Assembly: GCF_023373525.1 (NCBI RefSeq)
Contig: NZ_CP097218.1
Coordinates: 3,100,001-3,164,000 of the forward strand
Direction: 5' to 3'
From: Brachybacterium kimchii
GTDB lineage: Bacteria; Actinomycetota; Actinomycetes; Actinomycetales; Dermabacteraceae
DNA: 64,000 nucleotides
Translations under genes and position numbers: made by a program
The notes under the pieces: model-generated
What the model was told of the DNA's origin: nothing
Database searches by the model: none
Seen by the model: only the letters and a program-made list of their open reading frames with translations
In this document: positions 40,715 to 49,159 of the stretch, piece after piece
Position numbering within the stretch: position 1 is the stretch's first letter
How the letters are laid out: each line of letters starts with the position of its first letter

Positions 40715-42108
40715 CAGCCGAGCACCTTCTCGATGTCCTCGCGGTTGTCGTCCAGGACCTCCTGGAGCTTCGGGGCGAGGGCGTCGAGCACCGGCTTCGC
40801 CTCCTTGTTGTCGCCGTAGACCTGGGCCATCGCGGCGGCGATGTCGGTGACCGCGCCCTGGAACCAGTTCGTGCGGTCGGCCGTGTGGGCGTTCTCCAGC
40901 TGGTCGAGGGCGACCTTGAAGTTCGGGTCCTCCTTCACGAGGTCCTTGACGATCTTCGTGTCCTTGGCCGTCTTCACGATCGGCACGTAGCCGGTGCCCT
41001 TGTGCCACTGCGCGGAGTTCTCCGGCTCGGCGAGGAAGCGGAACAGCTCCGCGCAGGCGTCCTGGCGTTCCTTCGAGTCCGAGCGGACGATCGAGAGCCC
41101 GCTGCCGCCGGTGGGCACCTTCGTGGGGGAGTTGACCTGGCCCAGCATGAACGCGGCGCCCACCTCGAAGTCCGCCTCGTCGGTGAAGCCGCGCAGGGAG
41201 GCGGTCGAGCCTCGGGTGCCGGCGGAGATCCCGGTCGTGAAGTCCGTGCCGGAGGACTTCGCCATGTACGCGAACTTGTCCTCGTGGATGAACTTGCGCT
41301 GCCACTCGAGCCACTCGACGCCCGGGTCCTGGTTGATCGTGACGTCGAAGTCCTTGGAGTTCTGGCCGCCGAACGCCCAGATGTCGGCCTGGCCGAACCA
41401 CTCATCGGCCGAGCTGAACGTCATCGCGGACATCGGCTTGCCGTCGACCTGGAGCTTCGTGATCTCAGGGGCGAACTCGGCGAGCTCGTCCCAGGTCTTG
41501 GGGCCCTCCTCGGGCAGTCCGAGCTTCTTGTACACCGTCTTGTTGTAGTAGTAGAGCGGGTTCGAGCGGGCGAAGGGCACCACGTAGGTGCTGCCGGCGG
41601 CCTTGCCCTCGCCCACGTAGTTGGGCAGGTAGACGTCGAGGTTCCAGTCGTCGTCGAAGTAGTCGTCCAGAGGGGCGAGGGCGCTCGAGAAGTAGAACTG
41701 CAGCCACTGCATCTCGGGGAAGCAGACGATGTCCGGCACGGCCTTGGCCTGCAGGGACGCCGTGAACTTCTGGTTCAGGTCCGCGTAGGAGCCCTGGGAC
41801 TCGCTGATCGCGACGATGTCGTCCTGGGACTCGTTGAACTTCGTGAACAGCTTCTGGACCTCGGCGTAGAGGTTCCCGGTGAAGGGCGCCCAGAACAGGA
41901 TCGCGGTGCGGCCCTTGTACTTCGAGGGGATCTCGAGGTCGGCCTGCGAGAAGCCGTCGCGCACGGGCTCCGAGGCGTCGTCGGAGCCGCCGGGGGCGCC
42001 GCAGGCGGCGGCGCCGAGGCCCACGGCCCCCAGGCCGAGGCCCGCCAGGAGGGAGCGCCTGCTGGGAGTGGCCAGGCGACGGGACGGGGTGAGGAGCGAA
42101 CGGGACAT
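40714..42108 (-). CDS. ugpB: UgpB-like substrate-binding lipoprotein
   Basis: This 464-residue ABC binding protein has a TAT-like SRRSLLAGLG and lipobox GAAAC (Cys36). ILFWAPFTGNLYAEVQKLFTKFN, NPLYYYNKTVYKKLGL, WDELAEFAPEITKL and AEPENSAQWHKGTGYVPIVKTA follow the E. coli UgpB pattern for glycerol-3-phosphate or glycerophosphocholine. Co-translation with a glycerophosphodiesterase supports that ligand, though sugar specificity remains possible. GGAGG is 7 nt before the ATG at 42108. It lies downstream of its two permeases, the reverse of the usual order. Confidence 0.85.
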   Translation of the reverse strand: MSRSLLTPSRRLATPSRRSLLAGLGLGAVGLGAAACGAPGGSDDASEPVRDGFSQADLEIPSKYKGRTAILFWAPFTGNLYAEVQKLFTKFNESQDDIVAISESQGSYADLNQKFTASLQAKAVPDIVCFPEMQWLQFYFSSALAPLDDYFDDDWNLDVYLPNYVGEGKAAGSTYVVPFARSNPLYYYNKTVYKKLGLPEEGPKTWDELAEFAPEITKLQVDGKPMSAMTFSSADEWFGQADIWAFGGQNSKDFDVTINQDPGVEWLEWQRKFIHEDKFAYMAKSSGTDFTTGISAGTRGSTASLRGFTDEADFEVGAAFMLGQVNSPTKVPTGGSGLSIVRSDSKERQDACAELFRFLAEPENSAQWHKGTGYVPIVKTAKDTKIVKDLVKEDPNFKVALDQLENAHTADRTNWFQGAVTDIAAAMAQVYGDNKEAKPVLDALAPKLQEVLDDNREDIEKVLG

Positions 42109-42172
42109 GGCAGAGCCTCCAGGAGTGCGGGGGTGGGTCATGTGCGGATGGGTGCGGTCGGGGACGGACGGG

Positions 42173-43081
42173 TCACTTGAGCGCCCCGGCGGCCATGCCG
42201 CCGATGATGCGGCGCTGGGCCAGGAAGAACAGGAGCAGCATCGGGGCGGCCGCGATGACGGTGCCCGCGAGCAGCGCGCCCCAGTTCGTGTAGCCCTCCT
42301 GGCTGCGCAGGAACAGCAGGCCGATGGGCAGGGTGCGCATCGAGGCGGTCGAGGTGACGATCAGCGGCCACACGTACTCGTTCCACTTCCCGACCAGCAC
42401 GATCAGGGTCGCGGTGAGGATCATCGGCCAGCTCATGGGGACGACGATGAGCACCATCCGGCGCAGGTGCCCGGCGCCGTCGACCTCGGCGGCCTGCATG
42501 ATCTCGGGGTCGATCGTGCGCATCTGCTGGTAGAGCAGGAACATCGCGAACGCCGATCCGATGCCCGGCAGGATCAGGCCCTGGTAGGTGTTCAGCCAGC
42601 CCAGGTTCCCGACGGTGATGTAGTTGACGATCAGGGTGACGTGGCCGGGCAGCATCATCGAGCCGATGAGGAACAGGAAGAGGAAGCGCTTGATCCGGAA
42701 GTGCACGAACGCGAAGGCGTAGGCGCACAGGATCGCGTTGAACATCTCCAGCGCCGTGCCCACCGACGTCGTGATCACCGAGTTCACGAGGAACCGGTCG
42801 AAGGGAGCGGCGTTCCAGGCGGAGGAGAAGTTGTCCAGGTGCAGTGAGGTGGGGAACCACTTCAGCGGCCAGGAGTAGATGTCGGAGTTCGACTTCACGG
42901 CCCCGCTGAACAGCCAGTAGATCGGGACCAGGAACACCAGCAGCGAGGCGATGACGAGGATGGTCAGCACGATCGTCTGCCAGAGCGGCCGACGGACGGC
43001 GCCGGCGGTGCGGTCCTCCTGGCGGCTGCGGCCGGGGAGCAGACGGGAGAGCGGGCCCGGGGTGCGCGCGGTGGTGGTCAT
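42173..43081 (-). CDS. ugpE: ABC transporter permease, UgpE-like
   Basis: This 302-residue CUT1 permease has about six helices (LTILVIASLLVFLVPIYWLF first). The EAA loop IMQAAEVDGAGHLRRMVLIVVP contacts the ATPase, and the C-terminal tail is GGMAAGALK. It overlaps the other permease by ATGA. Together with the UgpB-like binder it forms a glycerophospho-compound importer. No ATPase gene is present. Confidence 0.88.
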   Translation of the reverse strand: MTTTARTPGPLSRLLPGRSRQEDRTAGAVRRPLWQTIVLTILVIASLLVFLVPIYWLFSGAVKSNSDIYSWPLKWFPTSLHLDNFSSAWNAAPFDRFLVNSVITTSVGTALEMFNAILCAYAFAFVHFRIKRFLFLFLIGSMMLPGHVTLIVNYITVGNLGWLNTYQGLILPGIGSAFAMFLLYQQMRTIDPEIMQAAEVDGAGHLRRMVLIVVPMSWPMILTATLIVLVGKWNEYVWPLIVTSTASMRTLPIGLLFLRSQEGYTNWGALLAGTVIAAAPMLLLFFLAQRRIIGGMAAGALK

Positions 43082-44118
43082 GACGCGTAGTTCACCTTCT
43101 TCTCGCCGAAGCGGACCTGCATGAATGTGAGCACCAGCAGCAGGACCAGCAGCACCGTCGCGGCGGAGGAGGCCTTGCCGATGTCGAACTTCTGGAACGC
43201 CTCCTCGTAGATCATCCAGCTGAGGGTGGAGGAGGAGATCCCGGGCCCGCCGTTCGTGAGGATCGAGATCAGGTCGAAGGCCTGCGCCGCCGCGATCACC
43301 CCGGTCACCGACAGGAAGAAGGTGATGGGGCTGAGCAGCGGGAGCACCATGTGGCGCAGCATCTTGACGCCGTGGGCGCCGTCCAGGGAGGCCGCCTCGA
43401 GGATGTCCTTGGGGAGGTCGAGGATCGCCGTGTAGTAGATGACGGTGACGAAGCCGAGGCGCTGCCAGAGGTAGGCGACGGTGACCGCGGCCAGAGACCA
43501 GTCCGAGGTGGTGGTCCACTGCGGGGAGTCCATCCCGACCAGGTTGAACAGGAAGCGCGAGAGGCCGAAGCTCGGGTCGAACATGAACAGCCAGAGCATG
43601 CCCACGGCCGCCCCCGGGAGCATGTGCGGGGCGAACGCGAAGGTGCGCACCATCCCGGTGAACGGCACCTTCGTGGCCAGCAGCGTGCCCAGCAGGACTC
43701 CGCCCACGAGCGATCCGACCACGGTGACCGTGGTGAACACGAGCGTGTTCAGCATGACCGACCAGAACTCCGGGTCGGTGAACAGGTCGATGTAGTTCTC
43801 GAGCCCCACCCATTCGGGCATGGGCGCGACCAGGTCCCAGTCCATGAAGCTCAGGACGATGTTGTAGATCGCGGGCCAGTAGGAGAAGACGAGGATCGCT
43901 GCGAGGTTCGGCAGGATCAGCAGGCAGAACAGCAGGCCCTCGCGGATCGTGCGTCGGCGGCGCACGGGGCTCATGGGCCGACGGCGCAGCGGCGGCCGGG
44001 ACGCGGCCTGCCCGGCGTCGGACCCCGTCTCCCCGGCGTCCGGGGTCGTGGGAGCGGGGGGTGAGAGGACGGCGGACCGACCGGCCGTCGTGGCGGGGAC
44101 AGCGGCGGAGGAGGACAT
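43078..44118 (-). CDS. ugpA: ABC transporter permease, UgpA-like
   Basis: This 346-residue CUT1 permease has a 60-residue Ala/Pro/Arg-rich N-terminus and about six helices. SFMDWDLVAPMPEWVGLENYIDLF and the EAA loop ILEAASLDGAHGVKMLRHMVLP are typical. GAGGAG sits 6 nt before the ATG. It is first in the operon, and a LacI-type operator at 44357-44370 lies in its upstream region, shared with the divergent LacI gene. Confidence 0.9.
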   Translation of the reverse strand: MSSSAAVPATTAGRSAVLSPPAPTTPDAGETGSDAGQAASRPPLRRRPMSPVRRRRTIREGLLFCLLILPNLAAILVFSYWPAIYNIVLSFMDWDLVAPMPEWVGLENYIDLFTDPEFWSVMLNTLVFTTVTVVGSLVGGVLLGTLLATKVPFTGMVRTFAFAPHMLPGAAVGMLWLFMFDPSFGLSRFLFNLVGMDSPQWTTTSDWSLAAVTVAYLWQRLGFVTVIYYTAILDLPKDILEAASLDGAHGVKMLRHMVLPLLSPITFFLSVTGVIAAAQAFDLISILTNGGPGISSSTLSWMIYEEAFQKFDIGKASSAATVLLVLLLVLTFMQVRFGEKKVNYAS

Positions 44119-44596
44119 GCGGGGCTCCTCGGGATCAGGGGACGAAGAGGGGTCTCGACGCGCCTCGCGGATCGCTGCGGAGATGCCCTGGACGGTGCGC
44201 GCCGAGCGTCGGCGGGCAGGTCCGGGGACCTGCTCCAGGTGGCTTCCGGAGGCGGGCTCCGGGGCGAGGCGATCTCACCGTAGGAAGGGCCGGCAGGCCG
44301 GGCAATGTTCGCGAACGCGGCGTGACGCGGCGGTGGCCTGGACATGGAACGCCAGGTGAGAGCGCTCCCAAAGGCGAGGTGAGGCGGTCGCGGGCCCTGG
44401 CGGCGCCCGGTTCGGGGGCCGACGTCGGCCGGGGTTCACGCAGAGTTCCGGAGACGTTGAGGCGAACGCCCCGCGCCCGTCGCGAGCGCTCCGCGGACCG
44501 GTTCCGTGGTGTCACCCGGGCGCCATGTGATCGTCGTGGAGCTGTGATGGGGGCCGTGCAGAGTGCCGTCGACCCCTCTCCTCCGGAGGACAGAAG
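44119..44596. other. 478-bp divergent regulatory region without genes
   Basis: This lies between the divergent Ugp-like operon and the LacI gene. The only clear element is the operator-like palindrome at 44357-44370. No reading frame with a plausible start or ribosome site is seen. The length leaves room for two promoters and long leaders. Confidence 0.6.
44357..44370. promoter_or_regulatory. LacI-type operator
   Basis: TGAGAGCGCTCCCA carries the 8-bp palindrome GAGCGCTC inside the TGnGAGCGCTCnCA form seen at many actinobacterial LacI sites. The LacI regulator at 44597 is the likely binder. Confidence 0.7.
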
Positions 44597-45823
44597 ATGC
44601 AGCCCTCGCCGTACCAGTCGCAGGACCCCGGACAGCCCGCGCGTCCGTCGGAACAGCCCGCGCACCCGTCGGAATCGTCCTCGTGGGCACCGCCCCCGTC
44701 GGCCCCATCCACGCCGGCCCCATCCACGCCGACCCCACCCGCGCCTGCCCCACCCTCGTCGTCCTCGCGCACGGCGGCCGCACCCCCGCGCCCCACCTCG
44801 ACCATGGACGACGTGGCCCGGCGCGCGGGCGTCTCGCGCTCGACGGTCTCGCGGGTCTTCCAGCCCGGCTCGAGCGTCTCCGACGACGCGAAGATCCGTG
44901 TGCACGAGGCCGCGCGGGACCTCGGCTACGTGCCGAACCTGGTCGCGGGCGGGCTCGCCGGCGGGCTCACCCAGCGCACCGTGCTGGGGCTCGTCGTCCG
45001 CGACGCCACGAACCCCGCCTACGGACTGCTCATCGGCTCCCTGCAGGCCGCGGCGCAGGAGCGCGGGCGCCACCTCATCAGCGTCTCCGCCTTCCCCCAC
45101 GAGTACGGCCCCGAGGAGGTCGTGGGGCTACGCCGGCTCGTGGGCATGCGCGTGGCCGGGGCGTTCGTCGCCACCGGCGTCACCCCTCCAGAGGACATCG
45201 TCGCCGCGAACGCCGCCGTCCCGGTGATGGTCGTGGGCCGTCCCAACGACGACCCGCGCCTGGAATCCATCAGCTACGACGAGGCCGCCCACGGCCGGAT
45301 GATGGCCGACCGCATCCTCGCCCTCGGCCACCGCCGGGTGGGACTGCTCGTCGCGCCCGTGCTCTACTCCCGCGTGTTCGAGCTGCGCATGCGCAGCGTG
45401 CGGGAGCGGCTGCGCGAGCGCGGCGCGATGGTGCGCGAGATCGACCTGCTGCCCGTGCGGACCGGCGTCGCCGGGGCTCTCGACGTCGCGGCCGGTGAGG
45501 ACCTGACCTGCATCGTCGCCCCCGTCGACTACGCCGCCCTCGAGCTCTGGCGGGCGGCCCGCACGCGAGGCGTGCGGATCGGGGAGGACGTCCACCTGGT
45601 CGGCTTCGACGGCATCAGCGACGGGCTCGACCTGCTGGGCCTCACGACGATCCGCCTGCCCATCGAGCTCGTGGCGCGGGAGGCCGTGGAGCGGATGGTC
45701 GAGCTGACCGACGCGAGCGAGCGGGGCGGCCAGGACGGACTCGACGGGGCCGTCGCCTCGGCCCGGCACGTGCTGCGCGTCGGGCGGCTCATGGAAGGGA
45801 GCTCCCTCGGGCCCGTGGGGTGA
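44597..45823 (+). CDS. LacI-family regulator with long Pro/Ser-rich N-terminus
   Basis: This 408-residue regulator has 69 residues of Pro/Ser/Ala-rich sequence before the helix-turn-helix MDDVARRAGVSRSTVSRVFQ. A LacI ligand domain follows (GLVVRDATNPAYGLLIG, LVGFDGISDGLDLLGLTTIRLP). GGAGG lies before the ATG at 44597, so the extension is probably translated. An internal ATG at 44804 would give a standard length. The leader DNA is built of short repeats. It is divergent from the Ugp-like operon and probably represses it through the site at 44357. Confidence 0.9.
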   Translation: MQPSPYQSQDPGQPARPSEQPAHPSESSSWAPPPSAPSTPAPSTPTPPAPAPPSSSSRTAAAPPRPTSTMDDVARRAGVSRSTVSRVFQPGSSVSDDAKIRVHEAARDLGYVPNLVAGGLAGGLTQRTVLGLVVRDATNPAYGLLIGSLQAAAQERGRHLISVSAFPHEYGPEEVVGLRRLVGMRVAGAFVATGVTPPEDIVAANAAVPVMVVGRPNDDPRLESISYDEAAHGRMMADRILALGHRRVGLLVAPVLYSRVFELRMRSVRERLRERGAMVREIDLLPVRTGVAGALDVAAGEDLTCIVAPVDYAALELWRAARTRGVRIGEDVHLVGFDGISDGLDLLGLTTIRLPIELVAREAVERMVELTDASERGGQDGLDGAVASARHVLRVGRLMEGSSLGPVG

Positions 45824-46069
45824 CGAGCTGTCCCGGCCGCGGGCGTCATGGGGGCTGCGATGACCAAGAGGGATCTGGCTGACGGCATCGGTGAGTTCGG
45901 CGGCACCGTTCCTCTCGCTTTTCCGTGGAATCGAAGTGGCGCATCGGAGTCGCCTATGGGGCGATTTCTCGGATTCGTTCTCCTCGGACGCGATGAAGCA
46001 TCAGGATGTGCTCATGCGCAGTGCCGCGCATGCAGGGGAGACCTGCTGCAGCCCGTGGAGGAGAACGTC

Positions 46070-47167
46070 GTGAGCTTTGAGGAAGCGATCGCTGATCTGG
46101 CGTCGAAGATCCGTACCCAGTCGTCGTCCATACAGACCGAGGAGGCGACGAAGAACGCGTTCATCATGCCGTTCATATCCCGCGTGCTGGGCTACGACGT
46201 CTTCAACCCCCTGGAGGTGGTCCCGGAGTTCACCGCCGACCACGGCACCAAGAAGGGGGAGAAGGTCGACTACGCCATCATGAAGGAGGGCGAGGTCCAG
46301 ATCCTCATCGAGTGCAAGCGGATCGGGGACGCGCTCGACATCAAGCACGCCTCGCAGCTCTTCCGATATTTTTCGGTGACGAACGCGCGCATCGGTGTGC
46401 TCACCAACGGCCAGGTCTTCAACTTCTACACGGACCTCGACGCCTCGAACATCATGGACGAGCGGCCGTTCCTGGTCCTCGACATGCTCGAGATCGATGA
46501 GACGACGCTCCCGGAGCTGAAGAAGCTCACGAAGGAGACCTTCAACCTCGACTCGGTGATCAGCTCCGCGGAGGAGCTGAAGTACGTCGGTGCGCTGAAG
46601 CGCCAGGTGGCCGAGGAGTTCCGCGACCCCTCGCCCGAGTGGGTCAAGATGCTCATGGGGAGGGTCTCCGATCGGCGCGGGACCGTGGACAACATCCGTC
46701 AGTTCACCGAGCTCACCGAGAAGGCGACACGGCAGTTCCTCAAGGAGCAGGTGAATGCGCGCCTCAAGACCGCGCTCGGGGACACCGAGCCCGCAGTCCC
46801 GGATGCCGCGGAGACCGAGGCTTCGGGGACGAGCGGGGAGGCTCCCGAGGTCGAAGCGCCCGTCAAGGGCGACGTGGTGACCACCGAGGAGGAGCTCGCG
46901 GGATATCAGGTCGTGAAGGCGATCGCCTGCAGCGAGGTGAAGCCGCAGCGGGTGACGCAGCGCGACTCGAAGTCCTACTTCGCCGTCCTCCTCGACGACA
47001 ACAACCGCCGCACCATCGCCAGGCTCTGGTTCAACGGGAAGAGCACGAAGCACATCGGGCTGTTCGACGAGAACAAGGTCGAGACCCGTCATCGCATCGA
47101 GGGCGTCGACGACATCTACGCCCACGCGGAGACGATCCGGGAGACGGTGCGCCGCTTCACGGCGTGA
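46070..47167 (+). CDS. solitary HsdR N-terminal-type restriction nuclease
   Basis: This 365-residue protein has a PD-(D/E)XK nuclease domain like the N-terminus of type I restriction HsdR subunits. TEEATKNAFIMPFISRVLGYD supplies the helix with a conserved Glu (about 24). KVDYAIMKEG gives Asp67 and LIECKRIGD gives Glu81 and Lys83. The middle is helical. The C-terminal part (residues 275-340, KSYFAVLLDDNNRRTIARLWFNGKS) resembles a small beta domain seen in related orphan proteins. No helicase, HsdM or HsdS is nearby. The GTG start has GGAGGA 7 nt upstream. Codons such as TTT and TAT are commoner here than in the neighbours, hinting at transfer. Its role, perhaps defence, is unproven. Confidence 0.82.
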   Translation: MSFEEAIADLASKIRTQSSSIQTEEATKNAFIMPFISRVLGYDVFNPLEVVPEFTADHGTKKGEKVDYAIMKEGEVQILIECKRIGDALDIKHASQLFRYFSVTNARIGVLTNGQVFNFYTDLDASNIMDERPFLVLDMLEIDETTLPELKKLTKETFNLDSVISSAEELKYVGALKRQVAEEFRDPSPEWVKMLMGRVSDRRGTVDNIRQFTELTEKATRQFLKEQVNARLKTALGDTEPAVPDAAETEASGTSGEAPEVEAPVKGDVVTTEEELAGYQVVKAIACSEVKPQRVTQRDSKSYFAVLLDDNNRRTIARLWFNGKSTKHIGLFDENKVETRHRIEGVDDIYAHAETIRETVRRFTA

Positions 47168-47471
47168 CGCCGCTCGATCTCACGGCGGAGGATCGACGAG
47201 TCGTGAGGGGGAGCGTGGGAATCTCACGCTTCCCCTCACCGAGCGCATCGATGACTGGTCGGAGGGCACATCCGCACCCGCATCGAAAGGCTCTGCCCCC
47301 GCGTCCTCGCGCCCAGAGATTGACGGGCGCCGTCGTCCACGGGCGATGCCTGGCAGGATCGGACGGCACTGCCCCATCGGCGGGCGGAGCCGAAGCATGC
47401 TTGGCAGAGGGTTGGCCGACCGCGTCCGATCGTCGGCCCGCCCGCCGAGCCACCTCGTCCCGAGGAGGACC
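47168..47471. other. 304-bp intergenic region
   Basis: It contains a strong hairpin (47203-47239) just after the nuclease gene, then about 230 bp without a recognisable gene before the ABC ATPase. Confidence 0.55.
47203..47239 (+). terminator. terminator hairpin after the orphan nuclease gene
   Basis: GTGAGGGGGAGCGTG (47203-47217) pairs with CACGCTTCCCCTCAC (47225-47239). The 15-bp stem has one G-U pair and a 7-base loop, and starts 36 nt after the stop codon. Confidence 0.8.
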
Positions 47472-48272
47472 ATGACCACCGCACCCGATGCCCCCGTCCT
47501 CTCCTTCGAGGACGTCACCTTCCAGCGCTCCGGGAAGCTCATCCTGCCGGGCGTGACCTTCGCGATCGGCCGGGGCGAGCACTGGGTGATGCTGGGTGCG
47601 AACGGCGCCGGCAAGAGCACGATCCTCGGTCTCGCCGGTGGGAACGCCCACCCCACGAGCGGCACCGTCGGCATCCTCGGCGACCAGGTGGGCCGCGTCG
47701 AACTGCGGGCGCTGCGCGAGCGCATCGGGCACGTCGACCCGCGCCACCTGGTGCGCTCGCCGCTCACGATCGAGGAGGTCGTGCTCACGGGCTTCACCGG
47801 CACCGCCGAGAGGATGATGCGCTGGGTCCCGGAGCCGGCGCAGGTCGACCGGGCCCGCGAGCTCATGGACATGCTGGGACTGGGGGCCAAGCGCGAGTCG
47901 ACCTGGCCCACGCTCTCCCAGGGCGAGCGCGGCCGCGCCCTCATCGCCAGGGCCCTCGTCACCGACCCCGAGCTGCTGCTCCTGGACGAGCCGACGACGG
48001 GCCTGGACGTCGCCGCCCGCGAACAGCTCATGGAGACCCTCGAGGTGCTCCCCATCACCCACCCGGGACTCACATCACTGCTGGTCACCCATCATCTCGA
48101 GGAGATCCCGACGACCGTCACCCATGCGCTGCTGCTGCGCGACGGCGTCCCCAGCGCGCACGGCCCGATCCGGGACGTGCTCACCACCGAGGCCGTCTCC
48201 GCGGCCTTCGACCATCCGATCGCGGTGCGCCACGAGGACGGCCGCTGGAGCGCACGCTCGATCCGCAGGTGA
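47472..48272 (+). CDS. ABC transporter ATP-binding protein (YlmA/ModF-like, stand-alone)
   Basis: This 266-residue ATPase has Walker A GANGAGKST, the signature LSQGERGR and Walker B LLLLDEPTTGLD, followed by a switch His in LVTHHLEEIPTTVTHALLL. The EEIPTTVTHALLLRDG ending is typical of YlmA-type soluble ABC proteins whose partner is unknown. GAGGAGG precedes the ATG. No permease is adjacent on its strand. It converges with the siderophore ATPase gene, only 14 bp away. It is not the missing CUT1 sugar ATPase, which would be longer with a C-terminal regulatory domain. Confidence 0.9.
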   Translation: MTTAPDAPVLSFEDVTFQRSGKLILPGVTFAIGRGEHWVMLGANGAGKSTILGLAGGNAHPTSGTVGILGDQVGRVELRALRERIGHVDPRHLVRSPLTIEEVVLTGFTGTAERMMRWVPEPAQVDRARELMDMLGLGAKRESTWPTLSQGERGRALIARALVTDPELLLLDEPTTGLDVAAREQLMETLEVLPITHPGLTSLLVTHHLEEIPTTVTHALLLRDGVPSAHGPIRDVLTTEAVSAAFDHPIAVRHEDGRWSARSIRR

Positions 48273-48286
48273 TCCCGTCTCGCAGG

Positions 48287-49159
48287 TCACGAGGACGAGG
48301 GGCGCGGCACGACGAGCGGCCGGCCCGTGGTGGGATCCTCGATGACCACGGACGGCAGGTCGAACACCTCCTCGACGAGACGCGGGGTGATGACCTCCTG
48401 CGGGGGCCCCTCGGCGACGATCCGACCGTCGCGCATGGCGATGATGTGGGTGGCGAAGCGGCACGCGTGGTTGAGGTCGTGGAGCACCGCGACGACGGTG
48501 CGCCCCTGCGCGTTGAGCCGGGCGCAGAGCTCGAGCACGCCGATCTGGTGCGCGATGTCGAGGTACGTGGTCGGCTCGTCGAGCAGCAGGAGGTCGGTCT
48601 CCTGCGCGAGGACCATGGCGATCCAGGCCCGCTGGCGCTGCCCGCCGGAGAGCTCGTCCACGAGGCGCGTCGCAAGGTCCCGCGTGCTCGTCGCCGCGAG
48701 GGCGGCGGCCACGGCCGCGCGGTCCTCCGGCGTGTTGCGGGAGAAGGTGCCGCGATGGGGGAACCTGCCGCGTGCCACGAGGTCGGCGACGCGGATGCCG
48801 TCGGGCGCGATCGAGGTCTGCGGGAGCAGGCCGAGCCGCGTGGCGACCGCGCGGGGCGACATCGAGCGGATGTCCTTCCCGTCCAGGACGATGTGCCCGG
48901 AGCTGGGCTTGAGCAGGCGCGACATGGACCGCAGGAGCGTGGACTTCCCGCAGGCGTTCGGGCCGATGATCACCGTGAAGGAGTCATCGGGGATCTGCAC
49001 GTCGAGGGTTTCGATGACCGTGCGCTCGCCGTAGCCGATGCTCGCCCCGCGCGCGGCGAGCCGCGAGGGCGCGGCCGCGGATGCGGCGTGCGCCGGCGGG
49101 AGGGTGTCGAGCTCCGCCGCGCTCGTCGTGCTCGTCGTGCCTGTCAGTCCGGCGTTCAT
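48287..49159 (-). CDS. iron-siderophore ABC transporter ATP-binding protein
   Basis: This 290-residue FecE/FepC-type ATPase has Walker A GPNACGKST, the signature LSGGQRQR, Walker B LLLLDEPTTYLD and the switch His in AVLHDLNHACRFATHI. The first 40 residues are a variable Ala/Thr-rich leader. It overlaps the permease by ATGA and is the last gene of the four-gene siderophore operon (binding protein, two permeases, ATPase), all presumably under DtxR-type iron control. Confidence 0.94.
   Translation of the reverse strand: MNAGLTGTTSTTSAAELDTLPPAHAASAAAPSRLAARGASIGYGERTVIETLDVQIPDDSFTVIIGPNACGKSTLLRSMSRLLKPSSGHIVLDGKDIRSMSPRAVATRLGLLPQTSIAPDGIRVADLVARGRFPHRGTFSRNTPEDRAAVAAALAATSTRDLATRLVDELSGGQRQRAWIAMVLAQETDLLLLDEPTTYLDIAHQIGVLELCARLNAQGRTVVAVLHDLNHACRFATHIIAMRDGRIVAEGPPQEVITPRLVEEVFDLPSVVIEDPTTGRPLVVPRPSSS

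Noticed and set aside
45848..47167. Longer form of the orphan nuclease with 74 extra N-terminal residues
   Set aside because: The extension has no conserved pattern or good codon bias, while the GTG at 46070 has GGAGGA at the right distance.
46070..47167. Complete type I restriction-modification system
   Set aside because: No hsdM, hsdS or helicase domain occurs in the surrounding genes.
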